DNA from: Lachnospiraceae bacterium
GTDB taxonomy: Bacteria > Bacillota > Clostridia > Lachnospirales > Lachnospiraceae
DNA: 43,343 bases
Assembly (NCBI GenBank): GCA_017523785.1
Contig: JAFWVX010000008.1
Location: 1-43,343 of the forward strand
Reading direction: 5' to 3'
Positions 7,640-16,474 of the stretch are shown here, in pieces. The notes under the pieces were generated by a model, which saw only the letters and a program-made list of their open reading frames with translations, made no database searches and was not told the DNA's origin. Position 1 is the stretch's first letter, and each line of letters starts with the position of its first letter. The translations under genes were made by a program, and so were the position numbers.

Positions 7640-9588
7640 CTAACGTCTAACTTTAACTGTCTTAGCCTGTATAAATACGATTATTGCAACTGCTACAAGT
7701 CCAACAGCATCTGTTATAATTCCTGGATAGATTAACAAGAGACCGCTTACTATAATGAAGAATCTTTCAACTGTATTCATTGATCTAATTACATATCCTC
7801 TTATACCAGCAGAAACTCCAAATATTCCAACAAGTGATGTTATGATGATAAGAATTACTTCAAGTGCATTAGTATCTATAAATAACATCGCAGGATTTAA
7901 TCCAAATACATAAGGAACTATAAATGCAGCGATAGCAAGCAGTGTAGCATTGATTGCAGTCTTAATTGGTGAAGCATTACAATAGCAGAACCTGCATATG
8001 CTGCGAGAGCAACAGGTGGAGTGATGTCAGCAACGATACCGAAGTAGAATACAAACATATGTGCTGCGAAAGCATTCATATTCATTCCAATTAGTATTGG
8101 TGCACAGGTAGTTGCCATTATTACATAGTTAGCAGTTGTTGGAACACCCATGCCGAGTATTATACAAGTAATCATAGTTAGGAACATTCCGACTAAAATA
8201 TTTCCCTTTGACAAACTTACAATTGCAGATACGAGTTCAGATCCAATACCGGTTGTAGTGATGATGCAAGCAATTATACCAGCGACAGAACAAGCGATAC
8301 CAACTGAGATAACTGATTTAGCACCAGCAGCAAGAGATTCAACTACAAGTGTTGGAGTGGTTTTTGTTATAACAAGTAATTTATGTTTCCTTTTCTCATC
8401 TATGATATGCTTGCCATCATAGTCAAGGAACATATCTCTAATCATACTGAGACCTATAGCTACAAGGATTGCAACGATTGCAGCCATTGCCATAGTTGAT
8501 TTAATTATGAGATAAGTAAGTATCACAAGTGGCATAATGAGATACCAAGACTTTATAACATCTGAAAACTTTGGAAGTTCTGACTTTGGAATTCCTTTAA
8601 GCCCAAGTTTTCTTGCTTCCAAGTGAACTGATATAAATATTCCTGCAAAGTAAAGAAGGGCAGGAAGGCAGGCGCGAAGTGCTATGAATGAATATTCTTT
8701 ATTAGTATATTCAATCATAAGAAAGGCTGCAGCACCCATAATAGGTGGCATTATCTGACCACCGGTAGATGCAGCTGCTTCTACTGCACCAGCGAACTCT
8801 GGTCTATATCCATTTTTCTTCATGAGTGGAATGGTGATGGCGCCAGTTGTAACTGTATTTCCAACTGATGAACCAGAAACCATTCCGCAAAGTGCGCTTG
8901 ATATAACTGCAACCTTAGCAGGGCCGCCAACTGAGTGACCTGCGATTGAGTTAGCAAGATTTATAAAGAAATCTGAGATACCAGTTCTCTCTAAGAATGC
9001 ACCGAAGATTACGAAGAGCGAGATAAATGCAGTGCAGGCTCTTATAGGAGTTCCGATAACACCCTCAGTTGTGTAGAATAAATCATAAATAACTCTACGA
9101 GGAGCATTATTCATAAATCCATAAATAATGAAAAGTGATGCCACAATTACGATAGGAATACCAGTTGCTCTTCTACAAGCCTCAAGTGTGAGTAATACTC
9201 CAAGACCACCAATTACCATCATAAGTGGACTAAGTCTCATTCCAGCTTCTATAATGTATTTACAGTTAAATACAAAATATCCATAGCAAATGAGTGCAAG
9301 TGCAGCAAGTATAAAATCATAAATTGGAATATGATTTGTGCGCTTTTCAAGTTTTTGACTGATAGGGTATAGAAGATAGATACAAGATACTATCATACCT
9401 ACAAATGCAGCCCTGTTAATTCTTGTGTCAAAAGGTGAAAGAAAAACGATGTAAATACTTAAGAGTGAAAAGAAAACTAAAATACAAGTCATAATTATGT
9501 TTGGAACACCCACAAAGGTCCTTGTCTTAGAGTTTTCATTTTTAAATATTTCTTCGCCTCTAGATAATTTCTTTTTTGTTTTTTCCAT
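7640..9588 (-). pseudogene. TRAP transporter fused permease (DctQ-DctM, TAXI type), one-base frameshift
   Basis: Membrane permease of a TAXI-type TRAP transporter, normally one protein of about 640-650 residues that imports organic anions or amino acids using an ion gradient. The first 540 or so residues read in one frame from ATG 9588, with several family motifs: GMVSGSSVGNTVTTGAITIP, AASTGGQIMPPIMGAAAF, and MGVPTTANYVIM. After AYAGSAI (near 7981) the frame switches to a non-family tail and stops at 7918. The lost frame gives NASPIKTAINAT and continues through IDTNALEV to a natural stop at 7640. Two bases lie between ATT (Ile) and AAT (Asn) where three are expected, so one base is missing near 7979 (no homopolymer there). 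Alternatives are a real inactivating mutation or an assembly error. A GGAG ribosome binding site precedes the start. Confidence 0.88.
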
Positions 9589-9600
9589 AACTACTCCGTA

Positions 9601-10101
9601 TTATTTTATAATTATATTTATTAATATATTTTGTCCACAGACTTCCCAAAGGCTTATCTCTTCATTTCCGTTAATACTAAGTTTGTGGTCATAAATGTTA
9701 CTTAAATAGTATGTTAAAGGTTCTATTTTTTTATTTATATTGTCTATAATCATAGAGCCATCAGAGCCATAACTTAGAGATTCGTCATTTTCTAGCTCGG
9801 TTTCTACACCGGCCCCATAGTTATAGTAAATGGTCTTATATACGAAAATTTCGTTATCTTCATTGAATCTATAATAGTCAATTACTGGGCTCATATTGAC
9901 AGAATGATTAAATTTGACATAAAAGTAATCATCTTTGCCTATTGGGTAATTCGCTATTTTCTCACCCGACTTATAATTATACAAGATTAAGTTCTTATTT
10001 TCAACTTTTGAAATATTGCAAGATGATAAAAATAATAATGCCATAGTGGATATTACTATGGCATTAATAATCATTTTATAGGTTTTATTAATTGAAATCA
10101 A
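9601..10101 (-). CDS. DUF1850 lipoprotein of the TAXI TRAP operon
   Basis: The 166-residue exported protein sits between the TAXI binding protein and the fused permease, the usual place for DUF1850. The hallmark FNHSVNMSPVIDYY (the THSVxxTPVxE-like motif) is present at about residues 68-81, together with a later WEVCGQN segment. A hydrophobic segment ending LSSC (about residues 24-28) looks like a lipobox, so it is probably a lipoprotein. The start is TTG at 10101, directly after the upstream stop codon. The in-frame ATG at 10074 is an alternative but would remove the basic N-region. The function of DUF1850 is unknown; it is thought to accompany TAXI transporters. Confidence 0.75.
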   Translation of the reverse strand: MISINKTYKMIINAIVISTMALLFLSSCNISKVENKNLILYNYKSGEKIANYPIGKDDYFYVKFNHSVNMSPVIDYYRFNEDNEIFVYKTIYYNYGAGVETELENDESLSYGSDGSMIIDNINKKIEPLTYYLSNIYDHKLSINGNEEISLWEVCGQNILINIIIK

Positions 10102-11067
10102 TTAATTTAAAACACCTTGCTCTTTGTAATACTTTTCAGCTCCCTTGTGGAAAGGAATTGAAATACCTTGAATGCCAGTCTTGATATCAAGGAGTGCAGC
10201 CTTTTGGTGAATTATTTTGTCTTTCTCTTCAAATAATGCCTTAGTAAATTTATAAACTGTATCCTCATCAAGAGTGTTATTTGCAATATATGTTGCCATA
10301 ACTGCAACAGTTTGAACGTCATTATTTAATACAGTGTAAGAATCCTTCTCGATATTAACCTTTGCATAGAATTGATACTTGCTCATAAGCTTAGCAGCAT
10401 GCTCATTGTCAACAGGTAAGATGTTGAAGTCAAAATTAGTAGCAAGTTCTGTAACAGCTACAGTTGGATGTCCAGCTGTGATAAATGCTGCATCGAGAGT
10501 TCCGTTCTTTAAAGAGTCACAAGAATCTGCGAAACTTTGGTTGTTCTTTACGATATCTTTTTCAATATCCATTCCATAAGCCTCAAGGATTTGCTTTGTG
10601 TTAAACTCTGTACCTGAACCAGCATCACCAACAGATACTCTTTTACCTCTTAATTGATCAATGCTTGTGATTGACTTATTTGCTATGATTTGAATTGACT
10701 CAGGATAAACTGAAGCGATAGCAGAGAATGAGTTCATAGGTTGTTGACCTGCAAACATATCTGTTGCCTTATAAGCATAATCCATAACGTCATTTTGAAT
10801 TATAGCAATCTGTGCATCATTAACATCTATCATTTGAGCATTTGCCTTTGAAGCACCAGTTGAAACGACATTGATTTTCATATCGTTGTTTAAAACTTCA
10901 TTTAATCTTGAAGCTACAGCTCCAGAGAAACCATAATATGTTCCTGATGTTCCGCCTGAAGCAAGAGTGATTTTCTTTACTGAACCAGCCCCATTTCCGC
11001 AAGCGAAAATTGATAGTGTCATAACACTAACTAATAATAGGCTAATTACCTTTTTAATGTTTTTCAT
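10102..11067 (-). CDS. TAXI family TRAP transporter substrate-binding lipoprotein
   Basis: Extracytoplasmic binding subunit that delivers substrate to the fused permease downstream. The signal sequence ends in a lipobox-like IFAC (Cys23), so it should be lipid-anchored, a step needing the lgt gene found in this window. Mature-protein hallmarks of the TAXI (NMT1-like) family include ITLASGGTSGTYYGFSGA at the N-terminus, NDAQIAIIQNDVMDYAY, GKRVSVGDAGSGTEFNTKQIL and LDAAFITAGHPT. The 321-residue length is typical. The AAAGGAGAA ribosome binding site (11071-11079 on the complement) supports the start. It is the first gene of the operon. The family binds glutamate-like or other organic acids, and the substrate here cannot be deduced. 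Confidence 0.93.
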   Translation of the reverse strand: MKNIKKVISLLLVSVMTLSIFACGNGAGSVKKITLASGGTSGTYYGFSGAVASRLNEVLNNDMKINVVSTGASKANAQMIDVNDAQIAIIQNDVMDYAYKATDMFAGQQPMNSFSAIASVYPESIQIIANKSITSIDQLRGKRVSVGDAGSGTEFNTKQILEAYGMDIEKDIVKNNQSFADSCDSLKNGTLDAAFITAGHPTVAVTELATNFDFNILPVDNEHAAKLMSKYQFYAKVNIEKDSYTVLNNDVQTVAVMATYIANNTLDEDTVYKFTKALFEEKDKIIHQKAALLDIKTGIQGISIPFHKGAEKYYKEQGVLN

Positions 11068-11099
11068 AAGTTCTCCTTTAACAATAAATATATCATTAT

Positions 11100-11127
11100 A
11101 TTATACTACTAAAATCAAAAAATACAA
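11100..11127 (-). promoter_or_regulatory. Promoter for the TRAP operon (minus strand)
   Basis: On the minus strand: TTGTAT (11127-11122), 16-base spacer, TATAAT (11105-11100). It lies 33 bases upstream of the TAXI start and is divergent from the subtilase promoter. The rest of the 11068-11261 intergenic stretch is AT-rich, with several loosely repeated ATTGC/ATGCC words and no clear hairpin. Confidence 0.5.
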
Positions 11128-11223
11128 TATTTTATATACTATATTTGTATCTAGGTTATAGTATAATATCTTAAAATGCCATTAAATTGCCACATTTTTG
11201 GGGCTCAAAATATGCCTAAAATA

Positions 11224-11252
11224 TTGCAAAATTGCGATAAATTGTATATAAT
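11224..11252 (+). promoter_or_regulatory. Promoter directly before the subtilase gene, predicting a near-leaderless mRNA
   Basis: TTGCAA (11224-11229), exact 17-base spacer, TATAAT (11247-11252). The expected start near 11259 is only about three bases from ATG 11262. A stop codon (TAA, 11256-11258) in frame just upstream rules out an earlier start, and there is no Shine-Dalgarno sequence. A second TATAAT at 11162-11167 without a good -35 could give a longer transcript. Confidence 0.5.
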
Positions 11253-11261
11253 ATATAAAAT

Positions 11262-12500
11262 ATGCAATTAAGTAATAAACATGCCTTTAGGGCTACTAAA
11301 TATATAAGTAGACTCCTACTTGTAGTGCTATTGTTGTGTCAAGTAGCAGTTTTTGGTTTCAATGAACATGACAGCGATAATTTGTACTCATATCAGTGGG
11401 GATTAAAAAATAACGGAAATTTTATGGTGGATAGAACAATACTTGCAAATGATTATTTACCATTTTATTTTAATAAGACTTTAAATGACACAATATTTTT
11501 TGAAAGTAAAGAAATTATCGATTATTATAGAACACTTGGCAATACTATGTATACTGCTTTTGCAGTTAAAGATATAGATACACATTGGGAAGAAGGATAT
11601 AATTTTTTTAAAAACAGCCCTGCAAAGAGAGATGCAATTATAGCAATCATTGATACAGGTGTGGATATAAACCATTATGAATTAACTGATAGCATATGGG
11701 TAAATTCAAAAGAGATACCAGGAAATAATGTCGACGACGATAAAAATGGTTATGTCGATGACATTTACGGCTATAATTTTCATCACAAAAATGGAATGGT
11801 ATTTACAAATGCTTCAATAGATGTTCACGGAACACATGCAGCAGGTATAATGGTTGCGAAGCACAACAACAATGGTATAAAGGGACTTGCATATGATGAA
11901 AATATAAAAATTATGCCATTAAAAGTTTTGGACTTAAAAGAAAATGGTTATGTGTCATCAGTTGTTTCTGCAATCTATTATGCAAGAGACAATGGAGCGA
12001 AGATTTGTAATTTGTCACTTGGCTCTTACAAGTATGAGGCAAGCATCGACCAAGCAATTAGAAATTGTCCTGAAATGGTTTTCGTAGTGTCTGCTGGAAA
12101 TGGTGCTAACTTTAATGGCTATAGCCTCGATGAAAAAGATGTATATCCAGCTAAACTTAATTATTCAAATGTTATAACAGTTTCAAATATTTGTTTTGAT
12201 CAAGATAGATATGTATCTGCTAATTATGGAACGTATGTCGATGTGTTTGCACCTGGAACATTTATACTAAGCACTACACCTGAAAATAATTTTGCATACT
12301 TGACAGGGACAAGTATGGCTGCACCATTTGTATCTGCTGTGTGTGCAATGATTTACAGTAGGTTTCCAGATGCACCGATTGAACTATATAAGAATATAAT
12401 AATTAATGGGGCAACTCCAATATATACATTGTTGGGGTTAAGTAAAAGTTCTGGCATATTAAATGTTTATAATTCATTGATTATTGCCAGTAACTTTTAG
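11262..12500 (+). CDS. Secreted S8 family (subtilisin-like) serine peptidase
   Basis: Exported subtilase. After a signal peptide (basic residues 6-17, hydrophobic about 18-33) comes a short YQWGLKNNG segment typical of subtilases, with no obvious long propeptide. The catalytic triad is intact: D131 in AIIDTGVD, H189 in DVHGTHAAG and S351 in LTGTSMAAP, with the oxyanion Asn280 in VSAGNG. A segment rich in Asp and Asn (NNVDDDKNGYVDDIYG, 155-170) resembles the calcium-associated loop of the family. At 412 residues it has no extra C-terminal domain or wall anchor, so it may be released or act at the membrane. It starts a run with a wall-repeat protein 11 bases downstream, which suggests processing or display of surface proteins. 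Confidence 0.93.
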   Translation: MQLSNKHAFRATKYISRLLLVVLLLCQVAVFGFNEHDSDNLYSYQWGLKNNGNFMVDRTILANDYLPFYFNKTLNDTIFFESKEIIDYYRTLGNTMYTAFAVKDIDTHWEEGYNFFKNSPAKRDAIIAIIDTGVDINHYELTDSIWVNSKEIPGNNVDDDKNGYVDDIYGYNFHHKNGMVFTNASIDVHGTHAAGIMVAKHNNNGIKGLAYDENIKIMPLKVLDLKENGYVSSVVSAIYYARDNGAKICNLSLGSYKYEASIDQAIRNCPEMVFVVSAGNGANFNGYSLDEKDVYPAKLNYSNVITVSNICFDQDRYVSANYGTYVDVFAPGTFILSTTPENNFAYLTGTSMAAPFVSAVCAMIYSRFPDAPIELYKNIIINGATPIYTLLGLSKSSGILNVYNSLIIASNF

Positions 12501-12511
12501 GAGGAAGATTA

Positions 12512-13804
12512 ATGAAAAATAAAATTTTAAAAACAATCATGCTTACACTAATTATTACTATGGTAAATGTCATAGGAAGTTTTGCTGCGAAATTAGATCC
12601 AAGTATACCTGCATTTGATGCTGATACTTTGGCACTAAGTGCAGATGGTACTGCTACTTATACAGCTCCTACTTATGCTGAAAAGTGGAAAAGATTTGAT
12701 TTGCAGTTAATGAAAAGAGTTACAACTGTAAGTGCATCAACTGGAACTGTATATACATATAAGACACAAGGAAGCATTCAGCATGTAGACCCAACTGAAA
12801 GTAATTTTGAGTTTACTATTTCTTCAACAGGCTATTATCAATTCCAGATAAGAGGTGTCAACCTTGAAGGAAATTATGGTGAGTGGGTTGCAATATATGA
12901 CAATAGCATTTGGAAAAATGTAAAGTCAAGTTATCCAGGTGTTGCAGTTTCTGAAGATGATATAAGTGCTGGTGGAAGCACAAGTTCTGGTAGTGGGATA
13001 GGAAGCGGCACTGATTACAATTATGGACCAGGTGTTGTAAATCAAGGATATTTGCCATATGGATATCAGTATGCAATAATAGGTCCAAATGGTCAGATAT
13101 TATATAACTACGGAAATAACAACAACTATCAGCAACAAGGTGCTGGAATGCAGTATGGTCCAGGATATATAACAAATGGGGGATATAATAATTTATATCC
13201 AAATACAGGTATTTCAAATTATCAACAAGTCCCATCACCTTTCGGTGATAATGCAGGGCAGTCAGGATATAATTATTCACAAGGAAACCAAGGGGCTCAA
13301 GGCAATCAGCAGACAAATCCAAACTACTATAGCGGTGGTTCAAGTTATTCGCCAGGTACCAATATAAGTAATGCAAGTCCACAAATTACTCAAGGATTAG
13401 AAATTGGTTGGCATATTGATGCAAATGGAAGATTCTATTATCAAGGTAACGGAGTTGTATTAAAGGGAACTTGGTATTATATAGATGGAAGTTATTATAG
13501 ATTTTCAGATAGCGGATACATTTTAGCAAATCAATGGTTCCAAGATAACACAACAGGATATTGGTATTATCTTGGCGGCGATGGCAAGATGCTTCTTGGT
13601 TGGCAGTGCTTAAATGGTACTTGGTATTATTTCAAACCTGAAAATGGAAATGGATACGGAACCATGTATAGAAACACAACACTTCAGATAACTGACAATG
13701 CTTGGGGAACAGGAATTTATGCGTTTGATTCAAATGGAGCAACAGTTATGAATGCATGGTATGGTGGATATTATTACGGCAAAGATGGAAAGAGATCAAA
13801 TTAA
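12512..13804 (+). CDS. Secreted cell-wall-binding-repeat protein with Gly/Asn/Tyr-rich linker
   Basis: Surface protein of 430 residues. A signal peptide (1-26, ending GSFAA) is followed by a beta-rich domain of about 100 residues resembling an Ig/fibronectin-like fold (inference). Then comes a low-complexity linker rich in Gly, Asn, Tyr, Gln and Ser (about 150-290). The C-terminus carries choline-binding-type repeats: GWHIDANGRFYYQ, GTWYYIDGSYYRF, GYWYYLGGDGKMLLGW and GTWYYFKPENGNG. These aromatic-Gly repeats bind wall teichoic components in other Gram-positives. The same repeat type ends the giant protein at 33295-38829, so both probably use the same ligand. AGGAGG at about 12499-12505 supports the start, 11 bases after the subtilase. 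The subtilase may act on this protein. Confidence 0.8.
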   Translation: MKNKILKTIMLTLIITMVNVIGSFAAKLDPSIPAFDADTLALSADGTATYTAPTYAEKWKRFDLQLMKRVTTVSASTGTVYTYKTQGSIQHVDPTESNFEFTISSTGYYQFQIRGVNLEGNYGEWVAIYDNSIWKNVKSSYPGVAVSEDDISAGGSTSSGSGIGSGTDYNYGPGVVNQGYLPYGYQYAIIGPNGQILYNYGNNNNYQQQGAGMQYGPGYITNGGYNNLYPNTGISNYQQVPSPFGDNAGQSGYNYSQGNQGAQGNQQTNPNYYSGGSSYSPGTNISNASPQITQGLEIGWHIDANGRFYYQGNGVVLKGTWYYIDGSYYRFSDSGYILANQWFQDNTTGYWYYLGGDGKMLLGWQCLNGTWYYFKPENGNGYGTMYRNTTLQITDNAWGTGIYAFDSNGATVMNAWYGGYYYGKDGKRSN

Positions 13805-14666
13805 TGATAAGAAAAAGCTTGTAAAGATTTTTTATATAGCGATGATAGCCATTATGGCTGTCATTGCTATTATTTTAGTAAACCTAATAAGTAAGGATAG
13901 AGAGAGAAGTATTAGTGAAAAGGGAATGATAGACTACGGCATTAGCAATATAAATGTAGTTCCTAATACGGATGAAAAGATAGATAAGTTTATAAGAGAT
14001 TATTTTAAAGCAAGAACAGATTTAAACTTCTCTAAAATATTTATGGCATACAATAGAGATTACTACAAAGAAGAGAGAGAAAGTAGAGACGATACATTTA
14101 AGAACATAATTGACAACATAAGATATGAAAGAATATTTGTAAAAAGTTACGATGATATAAAGATATATACTGAAAAAGGATTTTACGATGACGAGATAGT
14201 ATGCATAGTGACCTACGATATGACATTTGGCTTTACTACAGACAAAGCACCGATGATTATAGTATTTTATATTAAGAAAAATGGTGATTCATTTATAATT
14301 AAAGATGACTTAGATGTTGGCACAAGTAAGTATGTTGTAGATGTAGTAAATACTGACTTCGTAAAAGAATTGTATAATGACACATATGTCAGACTTAATA
14401 GAGTACTTACAAGTAATGAAAGTTTGAAATTAGTCTATAATTCTTTTAGACAGTCTGAAATGAATATGAAGTCGAGTCTTGGCTCAATGCACAAAAAAGA
14501 AATTATAGAAAAAATCACTGCAAATAAAATAGACCCAATTAAAGATGCAAAAAAGATTTATGATGAGATAGTAGAAAAGAAGGAAGAAGAGTCAAAGCAA
14601 AAAGAATTGGACGAATATTTAGATAGAGTAATTGCATCACTAAGCGACACTCAGAGGGCATATTAA
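13785..14666 (+). CDS. Unknown membrane-anchored extracytoplasmic protein
   Basis: I do not recognise this gene. From ATG 13785 it encodes 293 residues. A short basic N-terminus is followed by one strong membrane helix (about residues 15-38) and an extracytoplasmic domain with alternating strands ([34 protein letters not shown]) that could be an NTF2-like fold. A charged coiled-coil-like C-terminus rich in Lys and Glu (about 250-290) ends the protein. The frame is open back to 13752, but ATG 13785 gives the expected N-terminus. It overlaps the preceding wall-repeat gene by 20 bases in another frame, so translation is probably coupled. The context with subtilase and wall-repeat protein points to an envelope role. 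Confidence 0.65.
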   Translation: MERDQINDKKKLVKIFYIAMIAIMAVIAIILVNLISKDRERSISEKGMIDYGISNINVVPNTDEKIDKFIRDYFKARTDLNFSKIFMAYNRDYYKEERESRDDTFKNIIDNIRYERIFVKSYDDIKIYTEKGFYDDEIVCIVTYDMTFGFTTDKAPMIIVFYIKKNGDSFIIKDDLDVGTSKYVVDVVNTDFVKELYNDTYVRLNRVLTSNESLKLVYNSFRQSEMNMKSSLGSMHKKEIIEKITANKIDPIKDAKKIYDEIVEKKEEESKQKELDEYLDRVIASLSDTQRAY

Positions 14667-14667
14667 T

Positions 14668-15774
14668 ATGAAGTTGTCTGATTTTGAATATTATTTGCCA
14701 AAAGAACTAATCGCCCAAGACCCAATTGCAAAAAGAGATGAGTCAAAACTTTTAGTAATAGATAAAAAAACTGGAGAACTTTCACATCACATATTTAAAG
14801 ACATTATTAATTATGTAAATAGTGGCGACACACTGGTCCTAAACGAAACAAAAGTAATTCCTGCTCGCTTAATTGGAAACATTGTAGGAACGAGCGAAAA
14901 CGTAGGGGAGGATATCATCCGCCCGCATGTAGGGGCGAGCACTGCGAGCCCGACATTAGGACGAGTTTGCGAAGTATTCTTAGTAAAACGAATAAGCGAT
15001 AAAACTTGGGAATGCCTCGTCCGCCCAGGCAAAAAACTAAAAGTCGGAGCTAAGGCAAGTTTCGGTGATGGAAGACTTACCTGCGAGATTAAAGATATAG
15101 TTGAAGATGGCAACAGAATAGTAGAGTTTAGTTTCGATGGCATATTTGAAGAGATACTTGATTCACTCGGAGAGATGCCACTTCCACCATATATCACTCA
15201 TAAGTTAGTTGACAAAAACAGATATCAAACTGTATATGCAAAAAATGAAGGCTCTGTCGCAGCACCAACTGCAGGACTTCATTTCACAAAAGAGTTACTT
15301 AAGGAACTTGAAGATAAAGGTGTAAATGTTGTATATGTGACCTTACATGTGTCGCTTGGAACTTTTAGACCAGTGCATGTTGAAAATGTTGAAGAGCATC
15401 ATATGCACACAGAGGAATTCCATGTTCCACAGATTGTCGCAGACAAAGTCAATGAGGCAAAACTCACTGGGCATAAAGTAATCTGTGTAGGAACTACAAG
15501 TGTGAGAAGTATAGAGTCAGCAGCATACTACGATGAAGATAAAAAAACTTATCTCTTAAAAAAATATGATGGCGAGACAAATATTTATATTTACCCAGGT
15601 TATGAATATAAATTAGTTGATTCACTTATTACAAATTTCCACCTGCCAGGCTCAACACTTATAATGTTGGTATCAGCACTTTCAACTAGAGAGATAGTTC
15701 TAAAAGCATATGAAGAGGCAGTAAAAGAAAAATATAGATTTTATAGTTTCGGTGATGCCTGTTTCTTTCATTAA
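14668..15774 (+). CDS. queA: S-adenosylmethionine:tRNA ribosyltransferase-isomerase, with 24-codon in-frame repeat insertion
   Basis: Makes epoxyqueuosine in tRNA by transferring and isomerising the ribosyl group of SAM onto 7-aminomethyl-7-deazaguanine. Family landmarks are [14 protein letters not shown] at the N-terminus, [30 protein letters not shown] and [10 protein letters not shown], with FGDACFF at the end. The protein has 368 residues, against about 342-345 in the usual family. The excess lies between RLIGNI and [12 protein letters not shown] (residues 73-96), where the DNA is clearly more GC-rich and forms palindromic repeat units. Removing 72 bases restores an ordinary QueA. The reading frame is kept, so the enzyme is probably functional. 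The gene starts one base after its neighbour and is followed three bases later by a pseudouridine synthase. Confidence 0.96.
   Translation: MKLSDFEYYLPKELIAQDPIAKRDESKLLVIDKKTGELSHHIFKDIINYVNSGDTLVLNETKVIPARLIGNIVGTSENVGEDIIRPHVGASTASPTLGRVCEVFLVKRISDKTWECLVRPGKKLKVGAKASFGDGRLTCEIKDIVEDGNRIVEFSFDGIFEEILDSLGEMPLPPYITHKLVDKNRYQTVYAKNEGSVAAPTAGLHFTKELLKELEDKGVNVVYVTLHVSLGTFRPVHVENVEEHHMHTEEFHVPQIVADKVNEAKLTGHKVICVGTTSVRSIESAAYYDEDKKTYLLKKYDGETNIYIYPGYEYKLVDSLITNFHLPGSTLIMLVSALSTREIVLKAYEEAVKEKYRFYSFGDACFFH
14884..14955 (+). repeat. Palindromic repeat insertion inside queA
   Basis: A GC-rich 72-base block of GTAGG-headed units (unit heads at 14884, 14902, 14929 and, degenerate, 14957). Unit A (14902-14928) folds as GGG..GGAT / ATCC..CCC with one A/G mismatch. 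Unit B (14929-14954) folds as GGGC..GCA / TGC..GCCC around tandem G/A mismatches. Short near-direct repeats flank the block: TAGGAACGAG at 14885-14894 and TAGGACGAG at 14957-14965. The length is a multiple of three and contains no stop in the gene frame. The reverse complement of unit B recurs before lgt at 18458-18474. Confidence 0.8.
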
Positions 15775-15777
15775 ATT

Positions 15778-16470
15778 ATGAGATTAAATAAAAAATTAGT
15801 AGAGCTCGGCTACTGTTCGAGACGAAACGCAGACAAATTAATAGAAGAAGGCAGAGTAAAAGTCAACGGTAAAGTTGCAGTCCTTGGTGAACAAGTTGAG
15901 GCAAGTGACGACATAGAGATTGACGGCGAGCTGATTGCAAAAGATGATGAGAAGATATTACTTGCCTACAATAAACCTCGTGGTGTAGTCTGCACTGAGA
16001 GTATTATTGAAAAAGCTGAAAAGATAAGTGATAAGATAAATGAATTTGGATTTGGAAAGAGATTATTTACTATCGGTAGACTTGATAAAGATTCTACAGG
16101 TCTCATACTCATAACCAATGATGGTGACTTGGCAAAAGAGATTACTAACACTCATAAAGATTACGAAAAAGAATATGAGGTGAGAGTAAATAAACCAATC
16201 ACTACCGACTTTATAAAGAAAATGCAGGCAGGGGTTACACTAACTGAGATAAATAAGAAAACAAAGCCTTGCAAGATTCATAGATATGGAAAAGAACTTT
16301 ATAGATTTTCAATCATAATTACTCAGGGATTAAATAGACAGGTTCGTAGAATGTGCAAGGAACTCGGATATCATGTGGTCGACTTAAAAAGAATTCGTAT
16401 AATGAATTATAAACTTGGCAATTTGAAGTTTGGTGATTATAAAATTATTAGCAAAAAAGATTTAATGTAG
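15778..16470 (+). CDS. RsuA/RluF family rRNA pseudouridine synthase
   Basis: Isomerises a specific rRNA uridine to pseudouridine. An N-terminal S4 RNA-binding domain (MRLNKKLVELGYCSRRNADKLI and VNG, residues 1-60) precedes the catalytic domain with IGRLDKDSTGL (Asp103 is the catalytic aspartate). The C-terminal motif TQGLNRQVRRMCKELGYHVVDLKRIRIMN resembles RluF more than RsuA or RluB, so the 23S rRNA loop near U2604 is the likely target (inference from family resemblance). The length of 230 residues is normal. The gene starts three bases after queA, placing two RNA-modification genes together. Confidence 0.88.
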   Translation: MRLNKKLVELGYCSRRNADKLIEEGRVKVNGKVAVLGEQVEASDDIEIDGELIAKDDEKILLAYNKPRGVVCTESIIEKAEKISDKINEFGFGKRLFTIGRLDKDSTGLILITNDGDLAKEITNTHKDYEKEYEVRVNKPITTDFIKKMQAGVTLTEINKKTKPCKIHRYGKELYRFSIIITQGLNRQVRRMCKELGYHVVDLKRIRIMNYKLGNLKFGDYKIISKKDLM

Positions 16471-16474
16471 TGCA

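Noticed and set aside
11168-11245. Repeated ATTGC/ATGCC words as operator sites
   Set aside because: Spacing and sequence are irregular and the DNA is AT-rich, so chance is likely.
12858-13382. Long minus-strand open frame rich in His, Leu and Tyr
   Set aside because: It is the mirror of the low-complexity Gly/Asn/Tyr linker of the wall-repeat protein, with no ribosome binding site.
14811-15197. Minus-strand open frame across the queA insertion
   Set aside because: Antisense of a well-supported gene, no ribosome binding site, composition not protein-like.
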